64,000 nucleotides of DNA from Hyphomicrobiales bacterium. GTDB lineage: Bacteria; Pseudomonadota; Alphaproteobacteria; Rhizobiales; Rhizobiaceae. Positions 49,266 through 58,212 of the stretch are shown here, piece by piece. The stretch's first letter is position 1. Every line of letters starts with the position of its first letter. A program made the translations under genes and the position numbers. The stretch lies in NCBI GenBank assembly GCA_900471925.1, contig UCGV01000032.1, forward strand, positions 1-64,000, given 5' to 3'. The notes beneath the pieces are model-generated. The model was given only the letters and a program-made list of their open reading frames with translations. It searched no databases and had not been told where the DNA came from.

Positions 49266-50948
49266 TTGACCAATTTTGAATCGCTCGGTGTCTCCAAGCC
49301 GGTCGTCGCCACTCTGTTCCAGCTCGGCATCGAAACCCCGACGCCCATCCAGGAACAGGCTATCCCCCTTCTCATCCAGGGCCGTGATCTGATCGGTCTC
49401 GCCCAGACCGGCACCGGCAAGACGGCTGCCTTCGGCCTGCCGCTCATCGAGCGTCTGCTCAAGGAAGAGAAGCGTCCGGACAACCGCTCCGTCCGCACGT
49501 TGATCCTGGCCCCCACCCGCGAACTGGTAAACCAGATCGCCGACAATCTGCGGAAGTTCATCCGCAAGTCGCCGCTGCGCATCAACGTCGTCGTCGGCGG
49601 TGTCTCCATCAACAAGCAGCAGCTGCAGCTCGAGAAAGGCACCGACATCCTCGTTGCCACGCCCGGCCGCCTGCTCGACCTCTGCAACCGCAACGCCATT
49701 ACGCTGACGGCCGTGCGCTATCTCGTGCTCGATGAAGCCGACCAGATGCTGGACCTCGGCTTCGTGCATGACCTGCGCAAGATCGCCAAGATGGTGCCGA
49801 AGCGCCGCCAGACGATGCTCTTCTCGGCCACCATGCCGAAGGCGATTGCCGATCTCGCCGGCGATTACCTGACCGATCCGGTCACCGTCCAGGTAACGCC
49901 TCCGGGCAAGGCTGCCGACAAGGTCGAGCAGTATGTGCATTTCCTTCCCGGCAAGAACGACAAGACCGTTCTCCTGAAGAAGACCCTGACTGAAAATCCC
50001 GATGGCCGCTCCATCGTCTTCCTGCGCACCAAGCATGGCGCCGAAAAGCTCGCCAAGCATCTGGAGCAGGTCGGCTATTCCGTCGCCTCCATCCACGGCA
50101 ACAAGAGTCAGGGCCAGCGCGAACGCGCGCTGAAGGGTTTCCGTGAAGGCTCCATCAAGACGCTGATCGCCACCGACGTCGCTGCCCGCGGCATCGATAT
50201 CCCTGCTGTCAGCCACGTCTTCAACTACGACCTGCCGGAAGTAGCGGAAGCCTACGTCCACCGCATCGGCCGTACGGCGCGCGCCGGCCGCGACGGTATC
50301 GCGATTGCCTTCTGCGCCCCGGATGAAGCCCGCCTGCTGCGCGATATCGAAAAGCTGATGGGCATCGAGATCAAGGTCGCAAGCGGCGAAGCGCCGGTTG
50401 ACATGCGTGCCGCCCCCCGCAGCAACACGCGCGGTCGCGGCCAGAACCAGCAGCGCGGCCCCGGCGGTCGTGGTGAAGGTGGTGAACGTCGCGAAGGTGG
50501 CAACCGCGGCGAACGCCGTGAAGGTGGCCGCAGCGAAAGCCGCAATGGCAGCGGTCGTCCCGCCGGCCACGGCGATCGCCGTCCGCGCACCGAAGGCGAC
50601 ATCAGCGAAGTGCGTGGTGGTGAAGAGCGTCGTGCTCGCCCGCAGCGCAACAACCGCAACCAGGACTTCCGCGGCCAGCGCCGCGACGAGCAGGCTCCGA
50701 ATCTCGGCCCGGACAATGATCTGGCCTCGACCTCGGATTTCCGTCCGGCCCGCAAGCCACAGCAGCAGCGCCCGGCGCAGCCGGCCGATGCGTCAGGCCA
50801 TCACCGCGGCAACAAGCAGCACGCCCACGGCCGTCCGCCGCGCAATCACGGCGACCAGCAGCCGCAGGGCGAACAGCGCCGTGAGGGTAACGGCGGTCTC
50901 CGCCGCAAGGGCCGCAATGGCGGTGGCCCGCGCCGCGAACGCGCTTAA
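49266..50948 (+). CDS. rhlE: DEAD-box RNA helicase with RGG-like tail
   Basis: A 560-residue ATP-dependent RNA helicase of the RhlE group that unwinds RNA in ribosome assembly, decay or cold adaptation. Q-motif PTPIQEQAIP, Walker A AQTGTGKT (46-53), PTRELVNQI, TPGRLLDL, DEAD (VLDEADQMLDLGF), SAT and HRIGRTARAG are all present. From about 380 the protein becomes a disordered tail rich in Arg, Gly and Asn (RGRGQNQQRGPGGRGEGGERR), suited to RNA binding and phase separation. The start is a TTG at 49266 with AAAAGG upstream, giving LTNFESLG; upstream ATGs at 49203 and 49218 give unnatural extensions. Confidence 0.9.
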   Translation: MTNFESLGVSKPVVATLFQLGIETPTPIQEQAIPLLIQGRDLIGLAQTGTGKTAAFGLPLIERLLKEEKRPDNRSVRTLILAPTRELVNQIADNLRKFIRKSPLRINVVVGGVSINKQQLQLEKGTDILVATPGRLLDLCNRNAITLTAVRYLVLDEADQMLDLGFVHDLRKIAKMVPKRRQTMLFSATMPKAIADLAGDYLTDPVTVQVTPPGKAADKVEQYVHFLPGKNDKTVLLKKTLTENPDGRSIVFLRTKHGAEKLAKHLEQVGYSVASIHGNKSQGQRERALKGFREGSIKTLIATDVAARGIDIPAVSHVFNYDLPEVAEAYVHRIGRTARAGRDGIAIAFCAPDEARLLRDIEKLMGIEIKVASGEAPVDMRAAPRSNTRGRGQNQQRGPGGRGEGGERREGGNRGERREGGRSESRNGSGRPAGHGDRRPRTEGDISEVRGGEERRARPQRNNRNQDFRGQRRDEQAPNLGPDNDLASTSDFRPARKPQQQRPAQPADASGHHRGNKQHAHGRPPRNHGDQQPQGEQRREGNGGLRRKGRNGGGPRRERA

Positions 50949-50962
50949 GACCTATGAGTTCA

Positions 50963-50994
50963 GAAGGGCCGGAGCGATCCGGCCCTTTTTCTTT
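50963..50994 (+). terminator. Rho-independent terminator
   Basis: AAGGGCCGGA (50963-50972) pairs with TCCGGCCCTT (50977-50986) around a GCGA loop and is followed by TTTTTCTTTT. It ends the helicase transcript. Confidence 0.93.
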
Positions 50995-51151
50995 TCGGGC
51001 AAGGTTTGATCCATCGCCCGGGCAGGAAATAATCACCTGCTCATCTTTTGTGCGCGAGGGTCGGATTGACATGAGTCCCGACGGCGCCAGTTCTTGATAA
51101 ATGCCCAGTTTTTCACCGGCTTTCGGCACTGAAGAAGATTTTATGAATCTT

Positions 51152-51170
51152 CCATGCGAACTGTGCATGG
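51152..51170. promoter_or_regulatory. Inverted repeat in leader of ATP-grasp operon
   Basis: CCATGC (51152-51157) and GCATGG (51165-51170) flank a 7-base centre 57 bp before the TTG start of the ATP-grasp gene. It could be an operator or a hairpin in the transcript. Position 50995-51226 holds no other feature I can name. Confidence 0.35.
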
Positions 51171-51226
51171 TTCTTGCATTGCCTATTGCGTTGTATTCAA
51201 ATGAACAAAAAAGGGGAGCCACACCT

Positions 51227-52636
51227 TTGGCATTTGATGAAATGATCACCGGGGACGAAAGCCCTCGAGCGCCATATGAGAAATACTTTGAGTGGTACAA
51301 TAGCCAAGACCGGTCGCATCTGATTGCCAAGTCCCGCGATGCGGAAAACATCTTCCGGAAAACCGGCATCACCTTCGCTGTCTACGGCCATGCCGACAGT
51401 TCCGAAAAACTCATCCCCTTCGACATCATCCCGCGCATCATCTCCGCCCGCGAGTGGCGAAAGCTCGCTCAGGGTATCGAGCAGCGGGTGATCGCACTGA
51501 ATGCCTTCCTGGATGACATCTACCACAAGCAGGAAATCATCCGCGCCGGCCGCATCCCGCGCGAACTGATCGAGAAGAATGTTGCCTTCCTGCCGGAGAT
51601 GATCGGCTTCCGCCCGCCGGGCGGCGTCTATACGCACATCGTCGGCACCGACATCGTGCGAACAGGCGAAGAAGAGTTCTATGTGCTGGAAGATAATGCC
51701 CGCACCCCCTCCGGCGTCAGCTACATGCTGGAAAACCGGGAAACCATGATGCAGATGTTCCCGGAGCTCTTCCATGAGAACAAGGTGCAGCGCGTCGAGG
51801 ACTATCCCTATCTTCTGCGCCAGAGTCTTGCCTCGCTTGCCCCTCCCGGGTGCAGGGGCAAGCCGCGGGTCGCGGTCCTCACCCCCGGCATCTACAATTC
51901 CGCCTATTACGAGCACTCCTTCCTCGCAGACACGATGGGTGTCGAGCTGGTCGAAGGCTCGGACCTTCGCGTCATCGACGGCAAGGTGAAGATGCGCACG
52001 ACGCGCGGTTACGAGGCAATCGACGTGCTCTACCGCCGCGTCGATGACGACTTCCTCGATCCCCTCACCTTCCGCCCGGATTCCGCCCTCGGCATTCCCG
52101 GCATCATGGATGTCTATCGCTCCGGCAATATCACCATCGCCAATGCGCCCGGCACCGGCATTTCCGACGACAAGGCGATCTATTCCTACATGCCCGAGAT
52201 CGTCGAGTTCTACACCGGCCGCAAGCCGATCCTCGAGAATGTGCCGACCTGGCGCTGTTCGGAAGCATCGAGCCTGAAATATGTGCTGGAGCATCTGGAA
52301 GAGCTGGTCGTCAAGGAAGTGCATGGTTCGGGCGGCTACGGCATGCTCGTGGGCCCGACCGCCTCCAAGAAGGAGCGCGCCGATTTCGCCGAGAAGCTGA
52401 AGGCCAAGCCCAGCAATTACATTGCCCAGCCCACGCTTTCGCTCTCCACCGTGCCGATCCTCGTCAACAAGGGCATCGCACCCCGACACGTGGACCTGCG
52501 CCCCTATGTGCTGGTTTCCGACAAGGTGCAGATCATTCCGGGCGGGCTCACCCGCGTGGCGCTGAAGCAAGGCTCGCTGGTCGTCAATTCCAGCCAGGGC
52601 GGCGGCACCAAAGACACCTGGGTATTGGAGGACTGA
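51227..52636 (+). CDS. Circularly permuted ATP-grasp protein (type 2)
   Basis: A 469-residue enzyme of the circularly permuted ATP-grasp family (DUF404/DUF407). Such enzymes join a carboxylate to an amine with ATP to make peptide-like bonds. Sequence marks: IPRIISAREWRKLAQGIEQR, AFLDDIYH, IGFRPPGGVY, EDNARTPSGVSYMLENR, and late KEVHGSGGYGMLVGP, typical of the ATP lid, with QPTLSLSTVPI. I chose the TTG at 51227 because AAGGGGAG lies 8 bases upstream and length fits the family; the ATG at 51101 adds an unrelated 42 residues. It overlaps the next gene by 1 base (TGATG). Confidence 0.92.
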   Translation: MAFDEMITGDESPRAPYEKYFEWYNSQDRSHLIAKSRDAENIFRKTGITFAVYGHADSSEKLIPFDIIPRIISAREWRKLAQGIEQRVIALNAFLDDIYHKQEIIRAGRIPRELIEKNVAFLPEMIGFRPPGGVYTHIVGTDIVRTGEEEFYVLEDNARTPSGVSYMLENRETMMQMFPELFHENKVQRVEDYPYLLRQSLASLAPPGCRGKPRVAVLTPGIYNSAYYEHSFLADTMGVELVEGSDLRVIDGKVKMRTTRGYEAIDVLYRRVDDDFLDPLTFRPDSALGIPGIMDVYRSGNITIANAPGTGISDDKAIYSYMPEIVEFYTGRKPILENVPTWRCSEASSLKYVLEHLEELVVKEVHGSGGYGMLVGPTASKKERADFAEKLKAKPSNYIAQPTLSLSTVPILVNKGIAPRHVDLRPYVLVSDKVQIIPGGLTRVALKQGSLVVNSSQGGGTKDTWVLED

Positions 52637-53577
52637 TGCTCGGAAGAACTGCAAACGGGCTCTACTGGATGTTCCGGTATATCGAGCGCGCCGAGAATAT
52701 TGCACGCCTCGTCGATGCCGGCCTGCGCATGTCGCTGACCCGCAGCGATTCCGGCGACGACAATTGGGATGGCGTGCTGCAAAGTGCCGGCGTGCGCGAA
52801 CTCTATGACGAGACCCATTCGAAGCTGACCAGCGCCGATGCGATCGACTACATGCTGCGCGACCGGCAGAATTCGTCGAGCGTCATGTCCTGCATCGATT
52901 TCGGCCGCAACAACGCCCGCATGGTGCGCACGGCGCTGACGCGCGAGACCTGGGAAGCAACTAACGAATGTTGGATCGATCTCAAGGAACTGCTGTCGAA
53001 GAAGCTGAAGGCGGCGGAATTGCCCGAGGTCATCGATGTCATCAAGCATCGCGCCGGCCTCATCCGCGGCGCCTTTCACGGCTCGATGCTGCGCAACGAA
53101 CTCTATAATTTCGCCCGCATCGGCACCTTCATCGAACGCGCTGACAATACCAGCCGCATCCTCGACGTGAAGTACTACGTGCTGCTGCCATCGATCTCGC
53201 AGGTCGGCTCGTCGGTCGATAATGTTCAGTGGGAATCCATCCTGCGCTCCGTCTCCGCCCACCGCTCCTATAGCTGGGCCTATGACGGCGAATACCGCGC
53301 CATGAATATTGCCGACTTCCTGATCCTCAACGGCCAGATGCCGCGTTCGCTGGCCTATTGCTACGAGAAGATCGTCAGCAATCTCGGTTATATCGCCAAG
53401 GATTATGGCGAACGGCTTGAGGCCCACGATACAGCGGATTCCATCCGCACCACGCTGCAGACCCTGAAGATCAAGGATGTGATGGATCAGGGCCTGCATG
53501 AGTTCCTTGAGGATTTCGTGTCGCGCAATAATAAGCTCGGCAACGAGATCTCCGATGGTTACCGGTTCTATGCTTAA
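52636..53577 (+). CDS. Alpha-E domain protein
   Basis: A 313-residue all-helical protein of the alpha-E (DUF403) family. It begins MLGRTANGLYWMFRYIERAENIARLVDAGLR, the family hallmark, and repeats the ERADN motif in FIERADNTSRILDVKYY. The biochemical role is unknown; it always travels with the circularly permuted ATP-grasp protein and is thought to be part of the same synthesis complex. It is coupled to the upstream gene (TGATG) and ends 12 bases before the transglutaminase gene. Confidence 0.92.
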   Translation: MLGRTANGLYWMFRYIERAENIARLVDAGLRMSLTRSDSGDDNWDGVLQSAGVRELYDETHSKLTSADAIDYMLRDRQNSSSVMSCIDFGRNNARMVRTALTRETWEATNECWIDLKELLSKKLKAAELPEVIDVIKHRAGLIRGAFHGSMLRNELYNFARIGTFIERADNTSRILDVKYYVLLPSISQVGSSVDNVQWESILRSVSAHRSYSWAYDGEYRAMNIADFLILNGQMPRSLAYCYEKIVSNLGYIAKDYGERLEAHDTADSIRTTLQTLKIKDVMDQGLHEFLEDFVSRNNKLGNEISDGYRFYA

Positions 53578-53589
53578 GCGGGTCAGATC

Positions 53590-54414
53590 ATGAGACTGAA
53601 GATCAGCCACCTCACCGAATACCGCTACGACGAACCGGCGCAGTTTTCGCTGCAGCGTTTGCGACTGACGCCACCGAGCACACCGAGCCAGAGCGTGCTC
53701 AACTGGTCGCTGCATGTCGAAGGCGCCAAGCCCGAGGTCGAATATGACGACCAGTTCGGCAATCACGTGAACCTCGTCTCGCTGGAAGGCGAGCAGCAGG
53801 TCACCCGCATCGTCGCCGAAGGCGAAGTCGAGACCGAAGACCGCAACGGCGTGATCGGCCCCCATATCGGTTTCTGCCCGCTCTGGCTCTTCCTGCGTGA
53901 TACGCCGCTTACCAAGGCCGGCAAGCTGGTGAAGGAGCTGATAAAGGGCGCGTCAGGCGAGAACGACCTTGCTCGCATGCATGCGCTGATGGCGGCAATC
54001 CACGAGACCGTCGAGTACAAGCCCGGCACCAGCAGCACGGAGACCACGGCCGAACAGGCGCTGGAAAAGAAGACCGGCGTCTGCCAGGACCATGCCCATA
54101 TCTTCGTCACAGCCGCCCGCGCGCTCGATATACCGGCGCGCTACGTCTCCGGCTATCTGATGATGGAAGAAAAGGTCGACCAGGCAGCCACCCATGCCTG
54201 GGGCGAAGCCCATATTCCCGGCCTCGGCTGGGTCGGCTTCGATCCTGCCAACAAGATCTGCCCTGACGACCGCTACGTGCGCATGGCATCCGGCCTCTGC
54301 TATCGAGACGCGGCACCCGTATCGGGCATGCGGATCGGCACACCGGGCGAAAAGCTTTCGGTGACGGTGAAGGTCGAAGACGGCGGGCAGATGCAGAGCC
54401 AAAGCCAGAGCTGA
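53590..54414 (+). CDS. Transglutaminase-like protease or amidase
   Basis: A 274-residue cytosolic transglutaminase-fold enzyme. The catalytic triad is complete: Cys165 (GVCQDHAHIF), His202 (THAWGEA) and Asp218 (FDPANK). The N-terminal half is the family immunoglobulin-like region starting MRLKISHLTEYRYDEPAQFS. In such operons it is predicted to cut or transfer the peptide bond made by the ATP-grasp enzyme. No signal peptide is seen. The acidic/Gln-rich C-terminus (GGQMQSQSQS) is unusual. It is the third gene of the operon. Confidence 0.92.
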   Translation: MRLKISHLTEYRYDEPAQFSLQRLRLTPPSTPSQSVLNWSLHVEGAKPEVEYDDQFGNHVNLVSLEGEQQVTRIVAEGEVETEDRNGVIGPHIGFCPLWLFLRDTPLTKAGKLVKELIKGASGENDLARMHALMAAIHETVEYKPGTSSTETTAEQALEKKTGVCQDHAHIFVTAARALDIPARYVSGYLMMEEKVDQAATHAWGEAHIPGLGWVGFDPANKICPDDRYVRMASGLCYRDAAPVSGMRIGTPGEKLSVTVKVEDGGQMQSQSQS

Positions 54415-54485
54415 AGGGTTGCTCTCGGAGCAATTCCAACAGAAGCGCATGGCCATTCTGCCGTCGAAACTGTCTGAAAAGGCTT

Positions 54486-54523
54486 GGAGCAGGTCCGGCT
54501 TTCGAGAAAAGAGGACCTGCTCC
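54486..54523. repeat. 11-bp inverted repeat, possible terminator or dispersed element
   Basis: GGAGCAGGTCC (54486-54496) and GGACCTGCTCC (54513-54523) form a perfect hairpin with a 16-base loop, with no T-run. Just upstream TTGCTC/GAGCAA (54419-54433) makes a small hairpin after the transglutaminase stop. The sequence GAGCAATTCCA found here resembles common rhizobial intergenic repeats, so this may be a degraded copy. Confidence 0.5.
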
Positions 54524-54638
54524 ACGTGTGTAAGCAACACGCAATAAGTGCTATTGCAACCAATTCTCTACTGCGAACTAACCCTATCTTAAACCGGCTG
54601 GCAGAAGCTATGTGCTGTTAAGGCCCGCATTGCGGGCG

Positions 54639-54665
54639 CCGGCAGGCAGTGCGCCGGTCTTTTGG
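54639..54665 (+). terminator. Weak hairpin with T-rich tail before HD-GYP gene
   Basis: CCGGC (54639-54643) pairs with GCCGG (54653-54657) and is followed by TCTTTTGGTTTT. The adjacent GCCCG/CGGGC (54623-54637) gives a second small stem. It lies only 25 bases before the next start, so it may be a terminator of the operon upstream or an attenuator in the leader. Confidence 0.4.
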
Positions 54666-54689
54666 TTTTGAGTTTTCAGTAGGTTGTTC

Positions 54690-55748
54690 ATGTCTCTTCT
54701 TATTATCGATGACAGCAAATCCAGCCTGCTTGCCCTCGAAACTGCCGTGCGCGGCTTTGCCGGCTGCACCATCGAAAGCTTCACCAATCCACTCGAAGCC
54801 CTCGAGCGCACGAAAACAGTCGAATTCGACGTGGTTCTGGTCGATTACATGATGCCGCAGATGAACGGCATCGATGTCATCCGCCGCCTGCGCAGCCAGC
54901 GCGGCTATGAAACCGTGCCCATCGTCATGATCACTTCGCAGACGGAGCGCGCGGTGCGCCTGGAAGCGCTGGAGGCCGGCGCCACCGACTTCCTCGCTAA
55001 GCCGTTCGATCCGCTGGAGCTGGAAGCTCGCATCCTGAACCTGCTGGCGCTCCGCAACGCCCAGCTCGCCCTCGTCGATCGCGCCCGTTCGCTTGATCAG
55101 GCGTTTCGCCGCGCCAGCGAACAGGCCGATATTCGCGAGCAGGAGATCATCTGGTGCCTGGCGCAAGCCATGGCCTCGCGCGATGGCAATACCGGCGATC
55201 ACATCGAGCGTGTCGCCAATATCGCCGAACTTATCGCCGAGGGCATCGGCATGGACCGCATCCAACGCCGCAACATCTATCTCGCCGCTCCCCTGCACGA
55301 TATCGGCAAGATCGGCATTCCCGACGCCATCCTCCAGAAGCCCGGCAAACTGGAGCCCGACGAGATCGAAAAGATGCGCGAGCATGTACCGATCGGCGTT
55401 TCGATCCTGCGCAACAGCTCGGCCGAGCTTTCACGTGTCGCCACCGCCATCATCGGCGGCCATCACGAAAAATGGGACGGTACCGGTTATCCCCTCGGTC
55501 TCGCCGGCGACCGGATTCCGATCGAGGCGCGCATCGTCGCCGTCGCGGATGTCTTCGATGCGCTCTGCTCCGAGCGCCCCTACAAGCAGGCATGGCCGAT
55601 CGACAAGGCCTACCGGGAAATCATCGCCTGCAGCGGCACGCATTTCGACCCGGCCTGCGTTGCCGCTTTCCGCCGCAAATGGCCGGCGATCCGGATGCTC
55701 TTCGATCAGACGGAGCCGGAAGACGATCGGCTGCGTTCCAGCGGCTGA
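54690..55748 (+). CDS. Response regulator with HD-GYP phosphodiesterase
   Basis: A 352-residue two-domain protein. The receiver (1-125) has the phosphoryl site Asp52 in VVLVDYMMPQMNG. After a helical linker (130-155) the HD-GYP domain carries HD at 203-204 (LHDIGKIG) and the signature HHEKWDGTGYP at 258-268. HD-GYP proteins break down cyclic di-GMP. ATG 54690 has AGTAGG 6 bases upstream. It has no kinase partner next to it; the closest orphan kinase is the multi-PAS hybrid at 45.7 kb, but a link is only a guess. Confidence 0.93.
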   Translation: MSLLIIDDSKSSLLALETAVRGFAGCTIESFTNPLEALERTKTVEFDVVLVDYMMPQMNGIDVIRRLRSQRGYETVPIVMITSQTERAVRLEALEAGATDFLAKPFDPLELEARILNLLALRNAQLALVDRARSLDQAFRRASEQADIREQEIIWCLAQAMASRDGNTGDHIERVANIAELIAEGIGMDRIQRRNIYLAAPLHDIGKIGIPDAILQKPGKLEPDEIEKMREHVPIGVSILRNSSAELSRVATAIIGGHHEKWDGTGYPLGLAGDRIPIEARIVAVADVFDALCSERPYKQAWPIDKAYREIIACSGTHFDPACVAAFRRKWPAIRMLFDQTEPEDDRLRSSG

Positions 55749-55859
55749 CCAGCAGAAATATTCCACATAGCTAATACAACTTGGCGTCATCATTTGCCGA
55801 TGATGATGTGCTATAACGGTACGGCAAGCCTGACAACTCTAGCATCCGGGGGATATGCT

Positions 55860-56336
55860 ATGTCATCAGAGCAAACCGATACCTATTATCTGTTCGGCAT
55901 TCTCTTGCGCTTCATCGCCCGCAATCCTGATACGGGCGGCACTTTCAGCCTTGTCGAGGCGACCACAGCACCGGGCGCCGGCGCCCCGCCCAACAAACAT
56001 CCCGCAGACGATGAATCCTTCTATGTGCTGGAAGGAAAATTCGAGTTCCTGATCCAGGGTGAAAAGCGCGTCGCAACACCCGGCACCTTCGTCAAGGTAC
56101 CGCGTGGCACGGTCCATGCCTTCACCAATATCGACGACAAGCCATCGCGCATGCTGATCATCAATATGCCGGGCCTCGTTCACGATGCCTTCTTCGCCCA
56201 GGCCGGCGAGCCGATGCCGCCAGGCACGCGTGAACTGCCGCCGCCGAGCAACGAGCCGCCCAACATCCAGCGCGTCATCGATGCCGGCCGACGCAACGGC
56301 GTCGAGTTCCTTCTACCAGAAGGCCGGAGCCACTAG
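55860..56336 (+). CDS. Cupin-domain protein
   Basis: A 158-residue single-domain cupin of the quercetinase-like type. Motif 1 reads PPNKHPADDESFYVLEGKFEF (residues about 45-65) and motif 2 PGTFVKVPRGTVHAFTN (about 75-91). The metal ligands expected (two His, Glu, His) are partly visible. Substrate unknown. GGGGATA lies 6 bases before the ATG, and the longer upstream frame is not needed. It is convergent with araD across a strong terminator. Confidence 0.8.
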   Translation: MSSEQTDTYYLFGILLRFIARNPDTGGTFSLVEATTAPGAGAPPNKHPADDESFYVLEGKFEFLIQGEKRVATPGTFVKVPRGTVHAFTNIDDKPSRMLIINMPGLVHDAFFAQAGEPMPPGTRELPPPSNEPPNIQRVIDAGRRNGVEFLLPEGRSH

Positions 56337-56364
56337 CTTGGGTCCACAATAGCGCGAAAAAGAA

Positions 56365-56387
56365 AAAGGCGGGCCAAGCCCGCCTTT
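56365..56387. terminator. Bidirectional terminator between cupin and araD
   Basis: AAAGGCGGGC (56365-56374) pairs with GCCCGCCTTT (56378-56387) around a 3-base loop. On the minus strand it runs into TTTTTCTTTTT, making it a strong end for the arabinose operon. Confidence 0.93.
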
Positions 56388-56410
56388 CCATATCCATATT
56401 CGCAAGAACC

Positions 56411-58150
56411 TTAGTGGCTGTCCTTGCCGACAGCACTTCCGCGACATCCCTTGAGGAAGTCGAGATCGGCGCCGGTATCGGCACCTTCGACATGCTGCTG
56501 ATGCAGGAAGGCGTAGCCCGAGGTCGGCAGGTCGTGGTTCGGCTGCCATTCGGCCAGACGCTTCGCCAGTTCTTCCTCAGAGATATCCAGGTGCAGTCGG
56601 CGGTTCGGCACGTCGAGCTCGATCATGTCGCCGTTCTTGACGACCGCGAGCGGGCCGCCGACGGCAGCTTCCGGCGAGGTGTGCAGCACGACGGTGCCAT
56701 AGGCCGTACCGGACATGCGCGCATCGGAAATGCGCACCATGTCGGTGATACCCTTTTTCAGCACCTTCGGCGGCAGACCCATGTTGCCGACTTCGGCCAT
56801 GCCCGGATAGCCCTTGGGACCACAGTTCTTCATGACCATGATGCAATTCTCGTCGATGTCGAGATTGTCATCGTTGATCTTGGCCTTGTAGTCGTCGATG
56901 TCTTCGAACACGACTGCCCTGCCCTTGTGCACCATCAGGTGTGGCGAGGCCGCAGACGGCTTCAGCACCGCGCCCTTCGGCGCGAGATTGCCACGCAGGA
57001 CGACGATGCCGCCGGAAGAGGTCAGTGCCTTTTCGGCCGGCAGGATCACGTCCTCGTTCCAGTTGACGACGTCCTTGACTTCGTCCCAGACCGTCTCGCC
57101 CGAAACCGTCACCGCATCCTTGTGCAGCAGGCCGGCTTCGCCGAGGCGCTTCAGCACGACAGGCAGGCCGCCGGCATAGAAGAACTCTTCCATCAGGTAC
57201 TTGCCCGACGGCATCAGGTTGACGATGGTCGGCACGTCGCGACCACAGCGGTCCCAATCGTCGAGCGTCAGGTCGACACCGACGCGGCCGGCCATGGCGA
57301 GCAGATGGATGACGGCATTGGTCGATCCCCCGATGGCCGCATTGGTGCGGATCGCGTTTTCGAAGGCCTGCTTGGTCATGATGTCGGAAGGCTTCAGGTC
57401 GTCCTTGACCATCTGCACGATGCGGCGGCCGGTCAGCTGCGCCATGACCTTGCGGCGGGAATCGACGCCGGGGATAGCGGCATTGCCTGACAGTGCCATG
57501 CCGAGCGCTTCAGCCATGGACGCCATGGTGGAAGCCGTACCCATCGTATTGCAGGTGCCCGATGAACGGCTCATCGAGGCTTCCGCTTCGAGGAATTCGG
57601 CCTGCGTCATCTCGCCGGCCTTCACCATTTCGGAGAACTTCCAGAGATGCGTGCCGGAACCGACGCGCTCGCCGCGGAAATAGCCGTTCAGCATCGGGCC
57701 GCCGGTGACGACGATCGACGGCAGGTCTACGGAGGCAGCCCCCATGAGCAGCGACGGCGTGGTCTTGTCGCAGCCGACGAGCAGCACGCAGCCATCCATC
57801 GGCTGGCCGCGGATCGCTTCTTCGACGGCAAGCGCTGCCAGGTTGCGGTACATCATCGCGGTCGGGCGGAAGGTGTTTTCGGAGGCCGAGAATACAGGCA
57901 CTTCGAGCGGGAAACCGCCGGCTTCCCAGACACCGGCCTTCACCTTCTCGGCGAGTTCGCGCAGGTGGCCGTTGCACGGCGTCATGTCCGACCAGGTATT
58001 GAGGATGCCGATGACAGGGCGTCCGTCGAACAGGTCGTGCGGGTAACCTTGGTTCTTAAGCCAGCCGCGATGGTAGATCACGTCGCGGCTCGTGCCGCCG
58101 TACCATTCCTGCGAGCGCAGCTTGCGCGGCCATTCTGCTTTCTTTTTCAT
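56411..58150 (-). CDS. araD: L-arabinonate dehydratase (IlvD/EDD family)
   Basis: A 579-residue Fe-S/Mg-dependent dehydratase that turns L-arabinonate into 2-dehydro-3-deoxy-L-arabinonate. It has the length and sequence pattern of the structurally studied R. leguminosarum enzyme. The [2Fe-2S] ligands are Cys59 (DMTPCNG), Cys127 (LVGCDKT) and Cys200 (GTCNTMG); RMSGTAYG near 478 gives the catalytic serine. GAAGGA precedes the ATG. It is the last gene of the arabinose module and is followed by a strong terminator. Confidence 0.95.
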   Translation of the reverse strand: MKKKAEWPRKLRSQEWYGGTSRDVIYHRGWLKNQGYPHDLFDGRPVIGILNTWSDMTPCNGHLRELAEKVKAGVWEAGGFPLEVPVFSASENTFRPTAMMYRNLAALAVEEAIRGQPMDGCVLLVGCDKTTPSLLMGAASVDLPSIVVTGGPMLNGYFRGERVGSGTHLWKFSEMVKAGEMTQAEFLEAEASMSRSSGTCNTMGTASTMASMAEALGMALSGNAAIPGVDSRRKVMAQLTGRRIVQMVKDDLKPSDIMTKQAFENAIRTNAAIGGSTNAVIHLLAMAGRVGVDLTLDDWDRCGRDVPTIVNLMPSGKYLMEEFFYAGGLPVVLKRLGEAGLLHKDAVTVSGETVWDEVKDVVNWNEDVILPAEKALTSSGGIVVLRGNLAPKGAVLKPSAASPHLMVHKGRAVVFEDIDDYKAKINDDNLDIDENCIMVMKNCGPKGYPGMAEVGNMGLPPKVLKKGITDMVRISDARMSGTAYGTVVLHTSPEAAVGGPLAVVKNGDMIELDVPNRRLHLDISEEELAKRLAEWQPNHDLPTSGYAFLHQQHVEGADTGADLDFLKGCRGSAVGKDSH

Positions 58151-58212
58151 AATCTCTGTCCTTCAGGATATCCCCTGACCGCCTCGTACGATCAGGGTTA
58201 TCGCGCTGTGTC

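Noticed and set aside
51101..51226. N-terminal extension of the ATP-grasp protein from an ATG
   Set aside because: The stretch looks like a chance hydrophobic segment, and AAGGGGAG placed 8 bases before the TTG at 51227 decides the start.
51197..52705. 502-codon antisense frame over the ATP-grasp gene
   Set aside because: No domain and no ribosome site; the plus-strand gene is conserved in sequence and operon position.
54620..54664. Cyclic di-GMP riboswitch before the HD-GYP gene
   Set aside because: The GC-rich hairpins do not show the conserved junction sequences of known c-di-GMP aptamers; I see only simple stems.
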